DNA of 64,000 bases from Filosporella fistucella (taxonomy: Eukaryota; Ascomycota; Leotiomycetes; Helotiales): positions 1,984,001 through 2,048,000 of the forward strand of contig JAQJZZ010000005.1 of the NCBI GenBank assembly GCA_030077755.1, read 5' to 3'. Made by a program: the position numbers and the translations under genes. Below are positions 46,193 through 57,125 of the stretch, one piece after another. A model generated the notes under the pieces. It made no database searches and was not told the DNA's origin. It saw nothing but the letters and a program-made list of their open reading frames with translations. Each line of letters starts with the position of its first letter. Position 1 is the stretch's first letter.

Positions 46193-47068
46193 ATTCAAAT
46201 GAAGCATTAATGAAATAGTAGCTATTTGGTTATGGTTTATTACCTAATAGCTATAGATTTAGAGCTTTATTATTATAGCCTAGGTTTAGATTAGATTTAG
46301 GAGGATAAAGGAATTATTTTTAATAATTTACCTAAGGAAGAGACTTAAGCTTAAAGGCAAGCTCTTCTTTAAAGGAAGGGGATAATATAATAATACGTTA
46401 TTATATAGGCTTAATCACTTAATAAGTTAAATATTAGGAGTAAATTCGGAAGGGTTTTAAAAGGGCATATATATTGTGGTGGGGTTGAAGCCCCGTGATT
46501 TTAGGTCACGTGTTTTACCGGTAGATAGTTTTTCCGCTCCGGTGCTACACTTCACATATAGTGTAGCCCGAGCATAACTTAATAATAGAATCCTTCTTCT
46601 TCTTTCAAATACCACCCCTATTATTTTGGTTATTGTATTGTTTATCGTGCACTCAGACGGCACACTTCCTATCCCTTCACAATATTTAAAGGGGTTTCTC
46701 CCCCTCTCTTCCTCCCTCATCTTTCTTATTTCCTTTATAATAGACCTAATAATATCTAAATTGCCTCCGCACCATACTCCTATATACTGCCCTATAGCTC
46801 GGTGCTCGTGTCATTATATAATTATAAATTATATATTATAAAAAGGAAAGGTTATATTTTTAAACTCCCGGAAATTTATTTTTGGAATTATAGCGCAAAA
46901 TTGGGATAAGTCGACCACATAATGATCTATTGTGCCAAGGCTAGCTATTTACTTTTGTTCCTGCGGGATGACAGTCTGTTGTCTCTTCAATCTTGCTTAG
47001 AAAATCAATACTCCATCCAATTCTTTCCTCTATACCCAAATCCATCTATCCTTTAAAATGTCGTCTCC
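46193..47068. other. AT-rich right flank with possible second LTR-like remnant
   Basis: 46193-46470 is AT-rich and has the look of a decayed retroelement tail. From about 46475 (TGTGGTGGGGTTGAAGCC) to about 46860 base composition is more balanced and ends in pyrimidine-rich sequence, reminiscent of a solo LTR. No partner copy exists in the window, so this is weak. Confidence 0.35.
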
Positions 47069-48931
47069 TTACTCCAACACAAAAGTCTCAACCCTCTCCT
47101 CATCCAAATCAGCCATAGCTTCCCCGTACATCACTCCCAATACAGCACACTCTCCAACATACTTCCACATTTTCCCACTCTTCCGTAGCACATACGGGAC
47201 TTTCCCTCTAAATAGAATGCACACAATGTCACCTGGTTCTGCCTTAGCTGGAGCTAAGCCCATAAATCCAGACTCAGAGACGAAGAACCGTCTATGAAGA
47301 TGTGGGAACTGATGTCCTACACATGGAACAAAAATCTTATCAGCATTTAGCTCAGACCAAAAAGGACGTTCATCTCTTTCCTCTGGTTGAATTATATTCT
47401 GGGCTTCTGTCTCGTAGTTTTCGACGAAATCCCAAAACTTGCGATCATTGGAAATGAATTTCAGGTCAGGACTAAATGGGTTCATAGCTAACGCGTATGC
47501 TTTTCTATAGCTCATCGATAGTACAGGATACTTGGGGGGAAGACGACTGAGCATTTGTTGAGCTTCTCCTGCATGTGGTCCTCCAGCAGTCTGAATCTTT
47601 GTGAATGGAGTGCCTAGGGTTTTGATGGACATCAAGCGGACTCCTTGTAATTTGAGATATCCTGAATCTATATTATCCCAGCACACATTTCCTTGGTGTC
47701 CTCTTGACGCGTTAAAGAGCCGCGGTATATCATGAGAGGTAAGAGGTATTATGTCAAGCGTTCTGCTCCAATCCGGGACCCAAGATGGAAGGTCGTTAGC
47801 TTTAGTCGTATCTTGGACCCAGCCTAAGAATAATAAAGGCTCATGCTTGTGGGTATGCTCGTAGTCCGAGAAGAGTTTTGCAAGCACTGTGGAGTAGAGC
47901 TCCCGCACAGATATGTTGTAATCTGCCTTGATGCCCTCTGTGGCCGAACCACAAATGAGCAATATGCCCAATAGACAAAAAATCTTGTCCCTCGGATCCT
48001 TAGTGATACATCCTCGCCTATTAATGAGGAGCCATTGCATGGAAATTTCTTTCTGCGCAAACGGGGTGTTCATTCTAGCCGCATTTATCACTCTTCTCGT
48101 GTGCTCAATGCTCAATACCCTGAGATTGAGATCCTCTCGACCTGTTCCTGCGGTTTTGTACCTTGACATGTAATTCCTGAATTTAAACACAACCTGACAG
48201 GATTGTTTCAGCTCGGTCCATTCAAAAGCGCGAGATCCCAGAAGCACTATCAGTTTCGGTCCAAGAACAGCTTCTTGAAAAACCCATCCTCTGTCGAACC
48301 ACTCTCTCAATAACAGGTTCTCAAAAGCTAACCAAACTTCAGCTGGTACATCAACGTCAGTGCCAGGTACCGCAGGCCAAGGTCGTCGGTCAGCGCGAGA
48401 GTCCGGAAACGTCTTGATAGCAGGAAGTGAGCTCCAAGCATTGAGAAGTTTTATAAATGCAATGGCGTTCTCCGTCTCTTCGTCCTCCTCTCCAAGCCAT
48501 ATACATACTGAAGCCGCCTTGGAGTATATCAACCCCATCATCTGAACCTGGCATCCCCTTTCCAGATTATTCAATTGATTTATACATATGGCATCAATCC
48601 ATATTTTTCTGGGCGCATCTGTTCTTCTCAGGCGTAAGAGAGCACTTTTGAGGTTCGGGCCGATATCAAGGAATCCCGATAGCCGACCCTCTTGCCCCTC
48701 CGCGGCTGCATCCTCAGTTGCAGGATCATCTTGAAATCTGCATTTCAAAAAATGACTTGGCTCCGGCAATCCCCAGACGTAAGAGAGCGCTTCGAAAATG
48801 GGTGCTTGTTGAGGTGTGAGAGTGTGGACGGACAAAGTGCAGTCGAGATCGTCGTCAAACGAGCCGGGTTGTATAGTGCAGAGCCGAAACTCATTTTGGG
48901 CAAGTACATTGTACTGTAGTGGCTTATGCAT
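47069..48931 (-). CDS. HET-domain protein (heterokaryon incompatibility)
   Basis: Intronless, 620 residues from the ATG of MHKPLQYNVLAQNEFRLCTI. Full HET domain: FEALSYVWGLPEPSHFLKC, RRTDAPRKIWIDAICINQLN, IYSKAASVCIWLGEEDEET and REWFDRGWVFQEAVLGPKL, with DPRDKIFCLLGILL downstream. The C-terminal region ends with the usual segment (FVSESGFMGLAPAKAEPGDI and the VCILFRGKVPYVLR part) typical of this group. Such proteins mediate non-self recognition and cell death after hyphal fusion, or act as effectors coupled to other sensors; here there is no second domain. All expected motifs are intact, in contrast to the HET remnant at 25261-25979. The gene borders the transposon island, a frequent setting for this fast-evolving family. 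Confidence 0.93.
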   Translation of the reverse strand: MHKPLQYNVLAQNEFRLCTIQPGSFDDDLDCTLSVHTLTPQQAPIFEALSYVWGLPEPSHFLKCRFQDDPATEDAAAEGQEGRLSGFLDIGPNLKSALLRLRRTDAPRKIWIDAICINQLNNLERGCQVQMMGLIYSKAASVCIWLGEEDEETENAIAFIKLLNAWSSLPAIKTFPDSRADRRPWPAVPGTDVDVPAEVWLAFENLLLREWFDRGWVFQEAVLGPKLIVLLGSRAFEWTELKQSCQVVFKFRNYMSRYKTAGTGREDLNLRVLSIEHTRRVINAARMNTPFAQKEISMQWLLINRRGCITKDPRDKIFCLLGILLICGSATEGIKADYNISVRELYSTVLAKLFSDYEHTHKHEPLLFLGWVQDTTKANDLPSWVPDWSRTLDIIPLTSHDIPRLFNASRGHQGNVCWDNIDSGYLKLQGVRLMSIKTLGTPFTKIQTAGGPHAGEAQQMLSRLPPKYPVLSMSYRKAYALAMNPFSPDLKFISNDRKFWDFVENYETEAQNIIQPEERDERPFWSELNADKIFVPCVGHQFPHLHRRFFVSESGFMGLAPAKAEPGDIVCILFRGKVPYVLRKSGKMWKYVGECAVLGVMYGEAMADLDEERVETFVLE

Positions 48932-49231
48932 TTGACGAGACAAGTTATGTAAGTGTGAATGAAATATTGTTCTTGATTTATTTTCTGATTTTGATAGTGA
49001 GGTTGATAAGGCTGTGATTTAGGCTACCAGCTGACAATGAGATATGTTGTGTCTGTATCTTCAGCCAATAACAATGAACCAATCATATATGACCACACTT
49101 CCTGCCCGGAACTTTCTCCTTCGTCGATGATTCTTCCTTGTCGTCTGTCTGATACTCTTCATCCAAAAAATATGCTCGATATGTGTATCTCTCTCTCCCG
49201 CAGGATTTCAACCCCAGAAAAACGTAGCACG

Positions 49232-49489
49232 TCAATTTCCTTCAATATGCACACTCTTCCCCTTATCCCTCTCTTCAAAAACTCTCTTCTCATCCAACGG
49301 CCCGAAACCTCTAGCCATCAAGTCTATCTTTCTCTCTTCCTCCCTCTTGGCTTCTCTTTTCGTATACATATTCCAAGCAACGGTGTATACGCCAAGCGTG
49401 ACAAGCAATATCCCCAGAAATCCGAACAGTATTCCAATCTGTGTAGAGGTTTTGGCGTGAACTACGGGGATAGTATCTTCGGATGCCAT
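49232..49489 (-). CDS. Small single-pass membrane protein, hypothetical
   Basis: An 85-residue frame with an ATG start (MASEDTIPVVHAKTSTQIGI), one helix (IGILFGFLGILLVTLGVYTV) and a charged tail (KREAKREEERKIDLMARGFG). Layout and composition look like a real small membrane protein. I do not recognise the family, and no intron is needed. Confidence 0.5.
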   Translation of the reverse strand: MASEDTIPVVHAKTSTQIGILFGFLGILLVTLGVYTVAWNMYTKREAKREEERKIDLMARGFGPLDEKRVFEERDKGKSVHIEGN

Positions 49490-50932
49490 TTTATTGAGAT
49501 ATGTCTGTGTGGTTTAGTCTTCGTAAGAAGAAGTGTTTCGAATGAGATAAGCTGACTTTTAGAATTCTTTGATGTTTTGGTGTTTGCCTCGGTATCGTAT
49601 ATGAAATGCTGAAACTTCGATAATGTTTAGAATATCAGCCACAAAAGCTTGAAACGAAGACTTCCTTTACCAAGAGAAGACACCAAGAAGAATGTCTTGG
49701 AGTCTTTATCCATCGCAGCCCCTCACCACCCTTCCAATACATCCTGATTCAATCCGTCAATCTTTCCTCCCACAGGCAAAGATCTGCCACCAACAGCCTC
49801 ACCCGCTGTCACAACCTCCAAAATGATCAAAATGATGTAATTTCACATCCCGCTCAACTCTGACGTCGAAAACACCAGGAATCTGGAGTAGGTGTGGTGT
49901 TGTGCCTCTCAATTGGGCTACCAGTGCGGGGTGCATATTAGGATGCAAGCCGGATTTCGCTTAGGTTCAGCATTTGTATCAGGAAAACTAAGAACTTGAC
50001 ACCCGGTATTAAAGCAGGAATGAGCCCAGATATCGGCATGTTTCGTCCATTTCACGAATTCCCGATAATTTAGAGTTCTTTTCGGCATATTTTCATCGCA
50101 TGCTTAATTGTGCACTGGTTGATTGCGCATCCAGTGACATTGCACGTGACTGACCCCTTTTCAAAATCAGCTGACTCGCCTCATTGATCCACATTCTTGA
50201 AGCATTGATTGAGCCAAGGTTTATCCCAACCTCCTCAATCTCCAGTCCGCCCTACAATGAATCCCATTACCACAATAAAATGACTTTTCAAAGCAACACT
50301 CATCAATTAAACCCCCCCTCAATCCTCCCATCTATAACCATCCTCACCAACACGAAAGAATATAAATACCCCCAACTCCAAATTTCCCATCAACAAGCGC
50401 GCAGCGGAACCTTAATATAGATCTCCATTTCCATCTCGGGGCGATCGTATCCAGCGATCTGCGGACATCCCCCTTGCACACAGAAGTAGCTCTAGCAAAG
50501 CGAGCAAAGGGGCAAGGCGCACCAGCAAATCAGTCGCAGGCGCCTAATCACGGTCTGACCAAGTGAAACCACAGCCTCAAACGCAGGAACGCTGCTGCGT
50601 GCATCTTGGCACACTGCACAGCCCCTATCGGCGAAACACTACACTACAACAGCGGGTTCCCTCGCAAACTCCCGTCTGCCGTGAATTGAGATTCTAGACC
50701 TTAGCTACTCTTCTATCTCTCTCTTGCGAAGATTTCGAAATCCGCTATATACAGAGGATATGCACTGAGACGGAATTGAGAGACCTTTACGACACTACTT
50801 ATCTTCCACCGGCTTGACAAAAGGAAAGAATATCGCCCATCACGTGGAGGAAGGACAGGTGTTTGAGGGAAATTGGATTGATTTTACCATTCACGACAGA
50901 CCAATTCCTGCTCTACGAGCGACGATAGAAAT
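49490..50932. other. Divergent intergenic region and long 5' leader of the VTT gene
   Basis: About 1.4 kb. 50430-50700 is comparatively GC-rich and probably promoter or untranslated leader. The frame at 50184-50420 is not credible. Confidence 0.45.
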
Positions 50933-52117
50933 ATGGCATCATCGCCATTGAAGAATCCCGGCCGGCCGGATGTGGAGGAGGTACAGGAGGAGGTGTATGA
51001 GTATAAGGAAGTGAAATATATCGACTTTGTCAAGAAGCCTAAATATATCCGTATGTTCCCCTGTCTTTGATCGGAAATGAGGGGTGGAACTGATTGATAC
51101 AGCGTATTGGATTTTGGCGATAGTGATTGTTGCGTTAGTAGCTTTGATCACGATATATCATGATCCAATTGTTGAGGTATGTCTTTTTTGTTCACTCAAT
51201 TGCCTCTCTCGTTTCTTGATTAATTATATCAACAATTCTAATCCAACTTCAGTTCCTGCGACCCACTTCAGAGAAAATCAGAGATGTACCAGCAGGATGG
51301 TTAATACCCATCGTAATCCTAGTCATCATCTCTTTCCCCCCTCTCTTCGGCCATGAAATCGTCGGATTACTCTGCGGAGTTGTCTATGGTCTCTGGATCG
51401 GATTCGCGATTCTAGCTGCTGGTACCTTTATCGGCGAGAGTATGTTTCCCCTCCCTCTCCTCCCTCTCCCCCCTCCCCCTTTCCCTCATCCTAAACCCCA
51501 AGCTCCAATCTAACAACCCAAAAGTCGGCACCTGGTACGCCTTTAAATACGCATTCCGCCGCAAAGCCGAGAAACTCGAGCGTACGAACCTCAACTACGG
51601 CGCCCTAGCCCGCTTCACCCGCGAAGGAGGATTCTGGGTCGTCCTCATAATCCGGTTCTCCGTCATCCCCTCTCACTTCTCCACCGCCGTTCTCTCCACC
51701 TGCAACGTCAAGTTCTGGCACTTTGCAATCGCTACTTTCCTCACGCTGCCTAAACAGATCGTGCTGGTCTATCTCGGTGTCCTGCTCGTGCAGCAATCGA
51801 CAGATAATAAGATCAATTTGATCGTGCTGGGGATTACGGGGTTGATTACGGTGGTGGCGGGCGTATATGTGTATCAGAAGATGAGAGTGACCAAGAAGAT
51901 CCTGCTGGAGGAGCAGGCGGCGCGATTGAGTGCTAAGCAGAATATGGCTTCGGAGTACAATCCAGTAATGAGGGAGGATGAGAATTTCTGGCAGCCAGAC
52001 AGATATGATAGGGATAATATTCCTATGCGGCCAGCAGCGGCGGGCCATTATCATCAGGAAGCGTATGAAATGGACGAGACTAGGAGGCCGAGCGCCAGGA
52101 CACAAGAGTTCATTTGA
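50933..52117 (+). CDS. VTT-domain (Tvp38/SNARE-associated Golgi, DedA-like) membrane protein
   Basis: Exons 50933..51050, 51103..51176, 51253..51439 and 51525..52117 give 323 residues, all junctions in phase. After an acidic N-terminus (VEEVQEEVYEYKEVKYIDF) come a first helix (YWILAIVIVALVALITIYHD) and a second hydrophobic stretch (LIPIVILVIISFPPLFGHEI). The VTT core follows: GLLCGVVYGLWIGFAILAAG, GTWYAFKYAFRRKAEKLERT, REGGFWVVLIIRFSVIPSHF and KFWHFAIATFLTLPKQIVLV. Another helix closes the domain (INLIVLGITGLITVVAGVYV), then a hydrophilic tail. Family members act as lipid scramblases or in membrane trafficking at the Golgi/ER. The R-x-S-x-I-P motif typical of the family is present (RFSVIP). 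The exact location is inferred from the family. Confidence 0.9.
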
Positions 52118-52545
52118 TTTGTCTACGATTGTCATTTGGTTTAAGGTTTGCGAGCGATTTTCACAGGCGTTAATGGCTACCCTGGGATAGGGACTGGATT
52201 GGGTTGGGATACTGTACTATTGTACTAAACTAGAATTGTAACTGTATATCGAGAAGAATTGTCAATACTTCATTGATTTTTCTCAATTCCATAAGTTTTC
52301 TGCGAGTTCGTGATAACTGTGGAACTGCCCTCCATGCGAGCTGAGGAGACTAGTTACTCAAGGCATCCTCTCAGGCTGAACAGGTGTCAAGGTAGGTGAA
52401 TCGCAAAATCAGATGACATGAAGCATTCCACGATTCGACGCGAAACTGTTTGATGTCTGGGCAACATGTAGAGTCGATTGATCCGATCCGGTTCCCAAGA
52501 ATCTACAAATGCTTGTTGAAACGACGCATACAATGACATCCGTTT
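52118..52545. other. Convergent intergenic region
   Basis: About 0.43 kb between converging genes; no feature seen. Confidence 0.5.
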
Positions 52546-54381
52546 CTAAGTTGAGAATATAGGTTTCTTCTGCATCGTCTGTTTGAAAACCTGGAACGCC
52601 AAAGCAGGCTGGTCGTATATGACACCATGTCCAGCGTCAAACACTTTCAACCAACTCAGATGTCCTTCTGATTTGAACTCTCCTCTAGGAACACCATCTA
52701 CCGTATAATTATTCACGAGTTTTGCTTTGAAGGCTGAGGAGTCAGGGTACCGAACCGCCTCTGTGACGTCGTGTAGACTCATCCCTAGGTGGAGGAAGCA
52801 TAAGTTAGTTGCTCTTTTCAATCGGCTTAAAGACTCAGACCACTAACAATTGCACTTGAAATCGGCATCACCAGCCCAAATTAGAGTGGTGATACCCTTC
52901 TGGACAATAGAAGAGAGTTGGGGAAGGTAAGATTGAAGCCCTGTGCGCAGTTCAGTCATTTAGTGCCAAAGCCACGCAAAGTGCAGCACAACTCACTGTC
53001 TCCACTGTCAATAAATGACCTATGTGTTGATTTGTCATCAATTTTGAATTTCTTTTTGGCTCCAGTGGCGTTACGGATATGGATTCTTTTCAAATATTTT
53101 ACGAACGGCTTGAAGATATTTGGTTGGTTTTTCCCACCTTTTCGAATATCATAGAGATTGACAGATGGTCCAGCGGATCCTGCTTTGATAATAGTCACTG
53201 CTATTTCAGGAACTGTTTTACCGGAGAAGCTTGTATTGCAGGCTGCTGTAAAGGTCAGCCAAGCCTCCAGTCTGGAATTCATTTTGATGCAGCCAGCACG
53301 TCCTGATTTGGAGGCGTCTAGGTTTGAACAATCCTTAATAAGGGGCGCCCATGAAGTTTCGAACATCATCTCGAAGAGCATTACGTCGAATTGACTGTGA
53401 AGGTGCTTGTAACTATTTCCTCGGCTATATCGGAAGAAAGATCATGTTTGAATCACTGGGTCAATCCAGCCGTTGCTGATACCAAGAGCCACAACTGGTA
53501 CTTTCTCTCCAATGATGGTACCAGATTCAATTCTAGAATTTTGGGTCAAGAAGTAGGAAATGAACCCTTGGAGATTAGGAAATCACTCCCCGTCAGTAGA
53601 GTATGCCACGTACCTGGTCCGTAATGACCACCGTAAGAGCTGGTAAACAGTCCAAAATCACGATTCTTGTACTCCGGAAATAATCGATAGAAAGTTTGGA
53701 GCATTCTCCATATATAGGGAGCGGCCCTTTCAGTCGAGTTGACAGGCGTTTTTCCATAGGAAAATCCTGCTCCTACAGGTTGGTCCACATATAACATATT
53801 GGCGTACTTATTAAAGCTGTGAGGATTGAGAGATGGTATATTGGATCCGTTGACAAACTGACACGCACCGTTGTCCTAATATAACGTTAGTTTTGTCTCT
53901 CCGTTCAAATTGATCGCTCACATAAAATATCGCCTTCATAGACGAAAAGCCTGGCCCTCCAGCGAGCCAAAGTACGAGTGGTGTGGTCGTGGCATTATGC
54001 CGCGCCTCGAAAAGCCAAAAGAACAGATTTTGGTCGTCTTGAGAATATCATTGATCAGTATTCGGACACTTGTGCGGGATAGTGATAGTTACCAACACGA
54101 ATGTATCCTGAGTGCTGTTGTACCCCTGCTGTCTTCTCACATATGCCCGAATTCGACACGAAATTGAAATCGGTCCCGCTAACGTCTAGTCCCACATTTG
54201 GAGAGGAGAAAGATAGGAGCTCGTCTTTCATAGTGAGCCACATGAACAGGAACACTGGTACTATGATGATGTGATGCCAAACAAGCCACGAACGTCTAGG
54301 TGCAGGTTCGGTGTGTATCGTTGGGACGGTCGGGTTAGGATTGTTTGGCTGCGAAGGTACATCAGGTACACTGTTTGACAT
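52546..54381 (-). pseudogene. Membrane-anchored serine carboxypeptidase (peptidase family S10) with one in-frame TGA
   Basis: Six exons on the minus strand: 54381..54093, 54037..53922, 53875..53614, 53566..52997, 52940..52848 and 52784..52546, all in phase (522 codons). The N-terminal cytosolic stretch is followed by an anchor (WHHIIIVPVFLFMWLTM), so it would be a type II membrane protein rather than secreted. Family parts: [45 protein letters not shown], the catalytic Ser region [23 protein letters not shown] with the Asp, and FDAGHGVIY with the His. The oxyanion motif usually reads NGGPGCSS; here Asn is Ala and Cys is Phe. In exon 4 a TGA at 53442-53444 interrupts ISNGWIDPVIQT and SFFRYSRGNSYKHL with frame kept, so one nonsense change truncates it. 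The triad is otherwise present. Confidence 0.83.
53442..53444 (-). other. Premature TGA in the S10 peptidase gene
   Basis: In frame with exon 4, between DPVIQT and SFFRYSRGNS. A CGA to TGA change would suffice. A 62-bp intron spanning it would shift frame, so it is not spliced away in the family reading. Confidence 0.72.
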
Positions 54382-57125
54382 GTTGAGTTGGGTCGAATGT
54401 AGATACGAGTGTCTTGGGGGTGGGTATACTCTGGACAAGGGGTACACTGACGGAGAGCGAAATATTTCAATGCAGTTTTTTTTGTTGCAAGGTTCCACTC
54501 CGCAAAAAGGCTTGAAAGATTTGGTATCATCAGCTGTAAGCACCTTCCCACAATTGGTTTACCATTTCTGCGAGTAGCCCTAGAAGAAGAAGGAGCGTTG
54601 AGACGGAAATTCCATCGCCCAGTACTCCTTGAGTAGATATTAGGCTTGCAGACTGTTGGGTAGTTTTCGCAGCTGGAAACTGGCTGTAAGACGTCAAAGA
54701 TAGTACTCACAAGTCTCCCGCTCTGCGCAGATGGAGCCAGTCTTACATTACCTTTCTCAGAATAGCAGTTCTGCCCAATACACGTCTGAGGAGTTGAAGA
54801 TATGAGTAGATGACTTTGCAGATGCCGGGGGAGACGGGATGCCTCAGGAGAACGGAGTAATGGTAAAGCGCGTGAGATAGCAATGGGGTATGATACGCAA
54901 CGTCATGAATAATCCCTTTCAATTGGATGCCCCAGAGTAGAAAACATGGCATTTCGCCACCCTGTCTTCCAAAATGTAATGGCATCCCCTCGAAATAATC
55001 TATGACGTGGGACTTGCTTTTACTGAAAGAGTACTTAGATGAGACAATGAGGATGTCATGAGAAGAGTAAAGAGATGTATTTTCAAAGGACAAAATAAGT
55101 CTTGGAGGAGGTTGCGGGCAGGGCCGACGAGAAGTGAATCAATATTGAAATTTTAAGAAATGGCGATCAAGAATATTATAATCATAAGCTGTCAACCCTC
55201 CTCATGAATTGGATAACGAATCGACTCACACGTCGTTTGTAGTCGTAGTCCACAAGATCTGAACAGGACAATGTAAGAGAGGCCATATCTGTATAGATCT
55301 CCCCACCACATTCATACTTCCATATTCTCACCTGTCGTTGGCGTCGATGGAGCAGTGCCTGATTGGGACATTCGGCAACAAGTGCATTGTTCTCCTGATA
55401 CCAAGTCCGGAGGCAAGACCATCTTCGAGCCACCTAAGAAGACAGAAAATTGCAATAGGCAACCGTACCAGAGCTTTCCGTGATGCGGGTCGAATGTGAA
55501 AGATTGAGGAAGACGCACTGTCTGAAGCTGACGAAAACCTACTAATGGAGATGGCACTGTGGGGTTGCTGCTAGGCAGCCTTGAGCCTGAACTCTAGCGA
55601 CCCACTACCCGATAAACCAAGCTCCGGGCTGTATTGGCAGTGAATGGGTAGAGCTGCCACTCATCCCGGCATCCTTTGCTGGATTACAGGTACATCCATT
55701 GTACGTAGCTTTCGATTGATAACAGTCCACTTCATTTAGTATTATATATCGTTCTCGTGGCAAAAATATTGTAACGAGCATCCCGCCGGCATGCTGCGGC
55801 AAGCCGCATGGCCGGGGAGCTGGTGGGGCATGAAAGCTTAAATTTCCCATGTAAGATTTCATACCAACCTCCAACAACAACATCACCGTAAGCTCACGAC
55901 CGGTTCATTTACTTTCGTCCCTAGATCTGACCTATGTGATCCTACTTGGAAAACTCCGCTGGAAAGCCGACTGACGATGACTTGCTCCTCCCTGGGGTTG
56001 ACAATTTGTGGGAGCAGGAATTCCAGTGGATAGAGTTACATATCATTTCACACCTCTAACAGCGCTCGATGAACAAGTAGAAAGCCACTTTTCTTCCACC
56101 GAATCTGCGAACTCTTCGAATCTCTTCTCCACTACTCAGCATACCTCTGCTTCGGTCCAATCGCCCCGCGCTGATAACTGCGAGCCTCCAAAGGAGGCCT
56201 CGAGATTTATCTCGAGTCAGCATGCAGAGACACTTCAAGAGCTTGGGACATGATCTGGGAGAGAATCATATAACGTGTGCAGGAATGCGCAATAAGGTGT
56301 ACTGTCGCCTCCGTTCCATCCGACTTCCCCTACCCTTTGCGTCCATGACGAGCGATTCGAACGATGCCTCGATTTCCTGTTCACCATAAACGGTATACGT
56401 CCAAACTACAAGCCGCGAAGTATTCTGAACATGTGCGGGAGTTGACTTAGTTCGGCCCTAATCTCTATGCCGCCCAATGCACGGTACGAAAGATTTCGAG
56501 TATGCAATCATCCCGTCCCTTCCAATTGTAATATATTGAGTTGATGAACGGATGTTGTCAACTCAAGAGCCAGAGCTCTTTACAAAGCGACAGCTCTAGA
56601 GTCTTCGTTGCCGGCGCACTGAGATGTGAAGCCTACGTCGATGTATCGTCTACGCTTTCAGAGAATCAAGCTTTTGATCTTTTGGTATGCCTAGCCTATG
56701 CCAGAGCTAATGCGCTACATGAAAGTTCGGTGTATTTAGTACAATCTGTATCGTCTCTAGCACGGATTACTCCTTCATTGCTCTCATAAATGTTACTTCC
56801 CTCATTGGTGGAAAGCATCGAGCTTCCGAGCTCAAAGCGGAGAGAACCTCCAAAAACCAGTAAGTAAGCTGGCAAGTCACTTTCCTTTTCCTATCAACTT
56901 CAATTTACCCACGTCTAGTGAGCAGTCTAGCCAATTGAAGCACTAGGAATTGACTACACGTTCCGGATGTCTTCTATCCGGATCCCCCACACCCTGGCGT
57001 TCATCAGCTTGGTGTGGGTACTAGCTCAGGTGGGGAACTGGAACGGCTTTGAAACTGCTTTGAACTTCGACCACGACTTCTTGTCGAATTCAAGCAAAGC
57101 CTTATAACCAAAAACAAAAGCCAAA
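54382..57125. other. Long region with no assignable gene
   Basis: About 2.7 kb between the peptidase and the P450. Short frames exist on both strands: 54743-55093, 55182-55557 and 55605-55886 (-), and 56008-56253 and 56541-56789 (+). The minus frame at 55605-55886 is Cys- and Pro-bearing (VDCYQSKATYNGCTCNPAKD) and the plus frame at 56008 is Ser-rich; neither matches a family I know, and no intron chain joins them convincingly. One or two unrecognised or decayed genes may be here. Confidence 0.4.

Noticed and set aside
53396..53457. A 62-bp intron that would remove the TGA in the S10 peptidase
   Set aside because: Its length shifts the frame and loses the conserved segment after it; the in-frame reading through the TGA matches the family.
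56008..56789. Plus-strand frames 56008-56253 and 56541-56789 as exons of a transcription factor
   Set aside because: No zinc cluster or other DNA-binding motif, and no splice chain joins them in frame.
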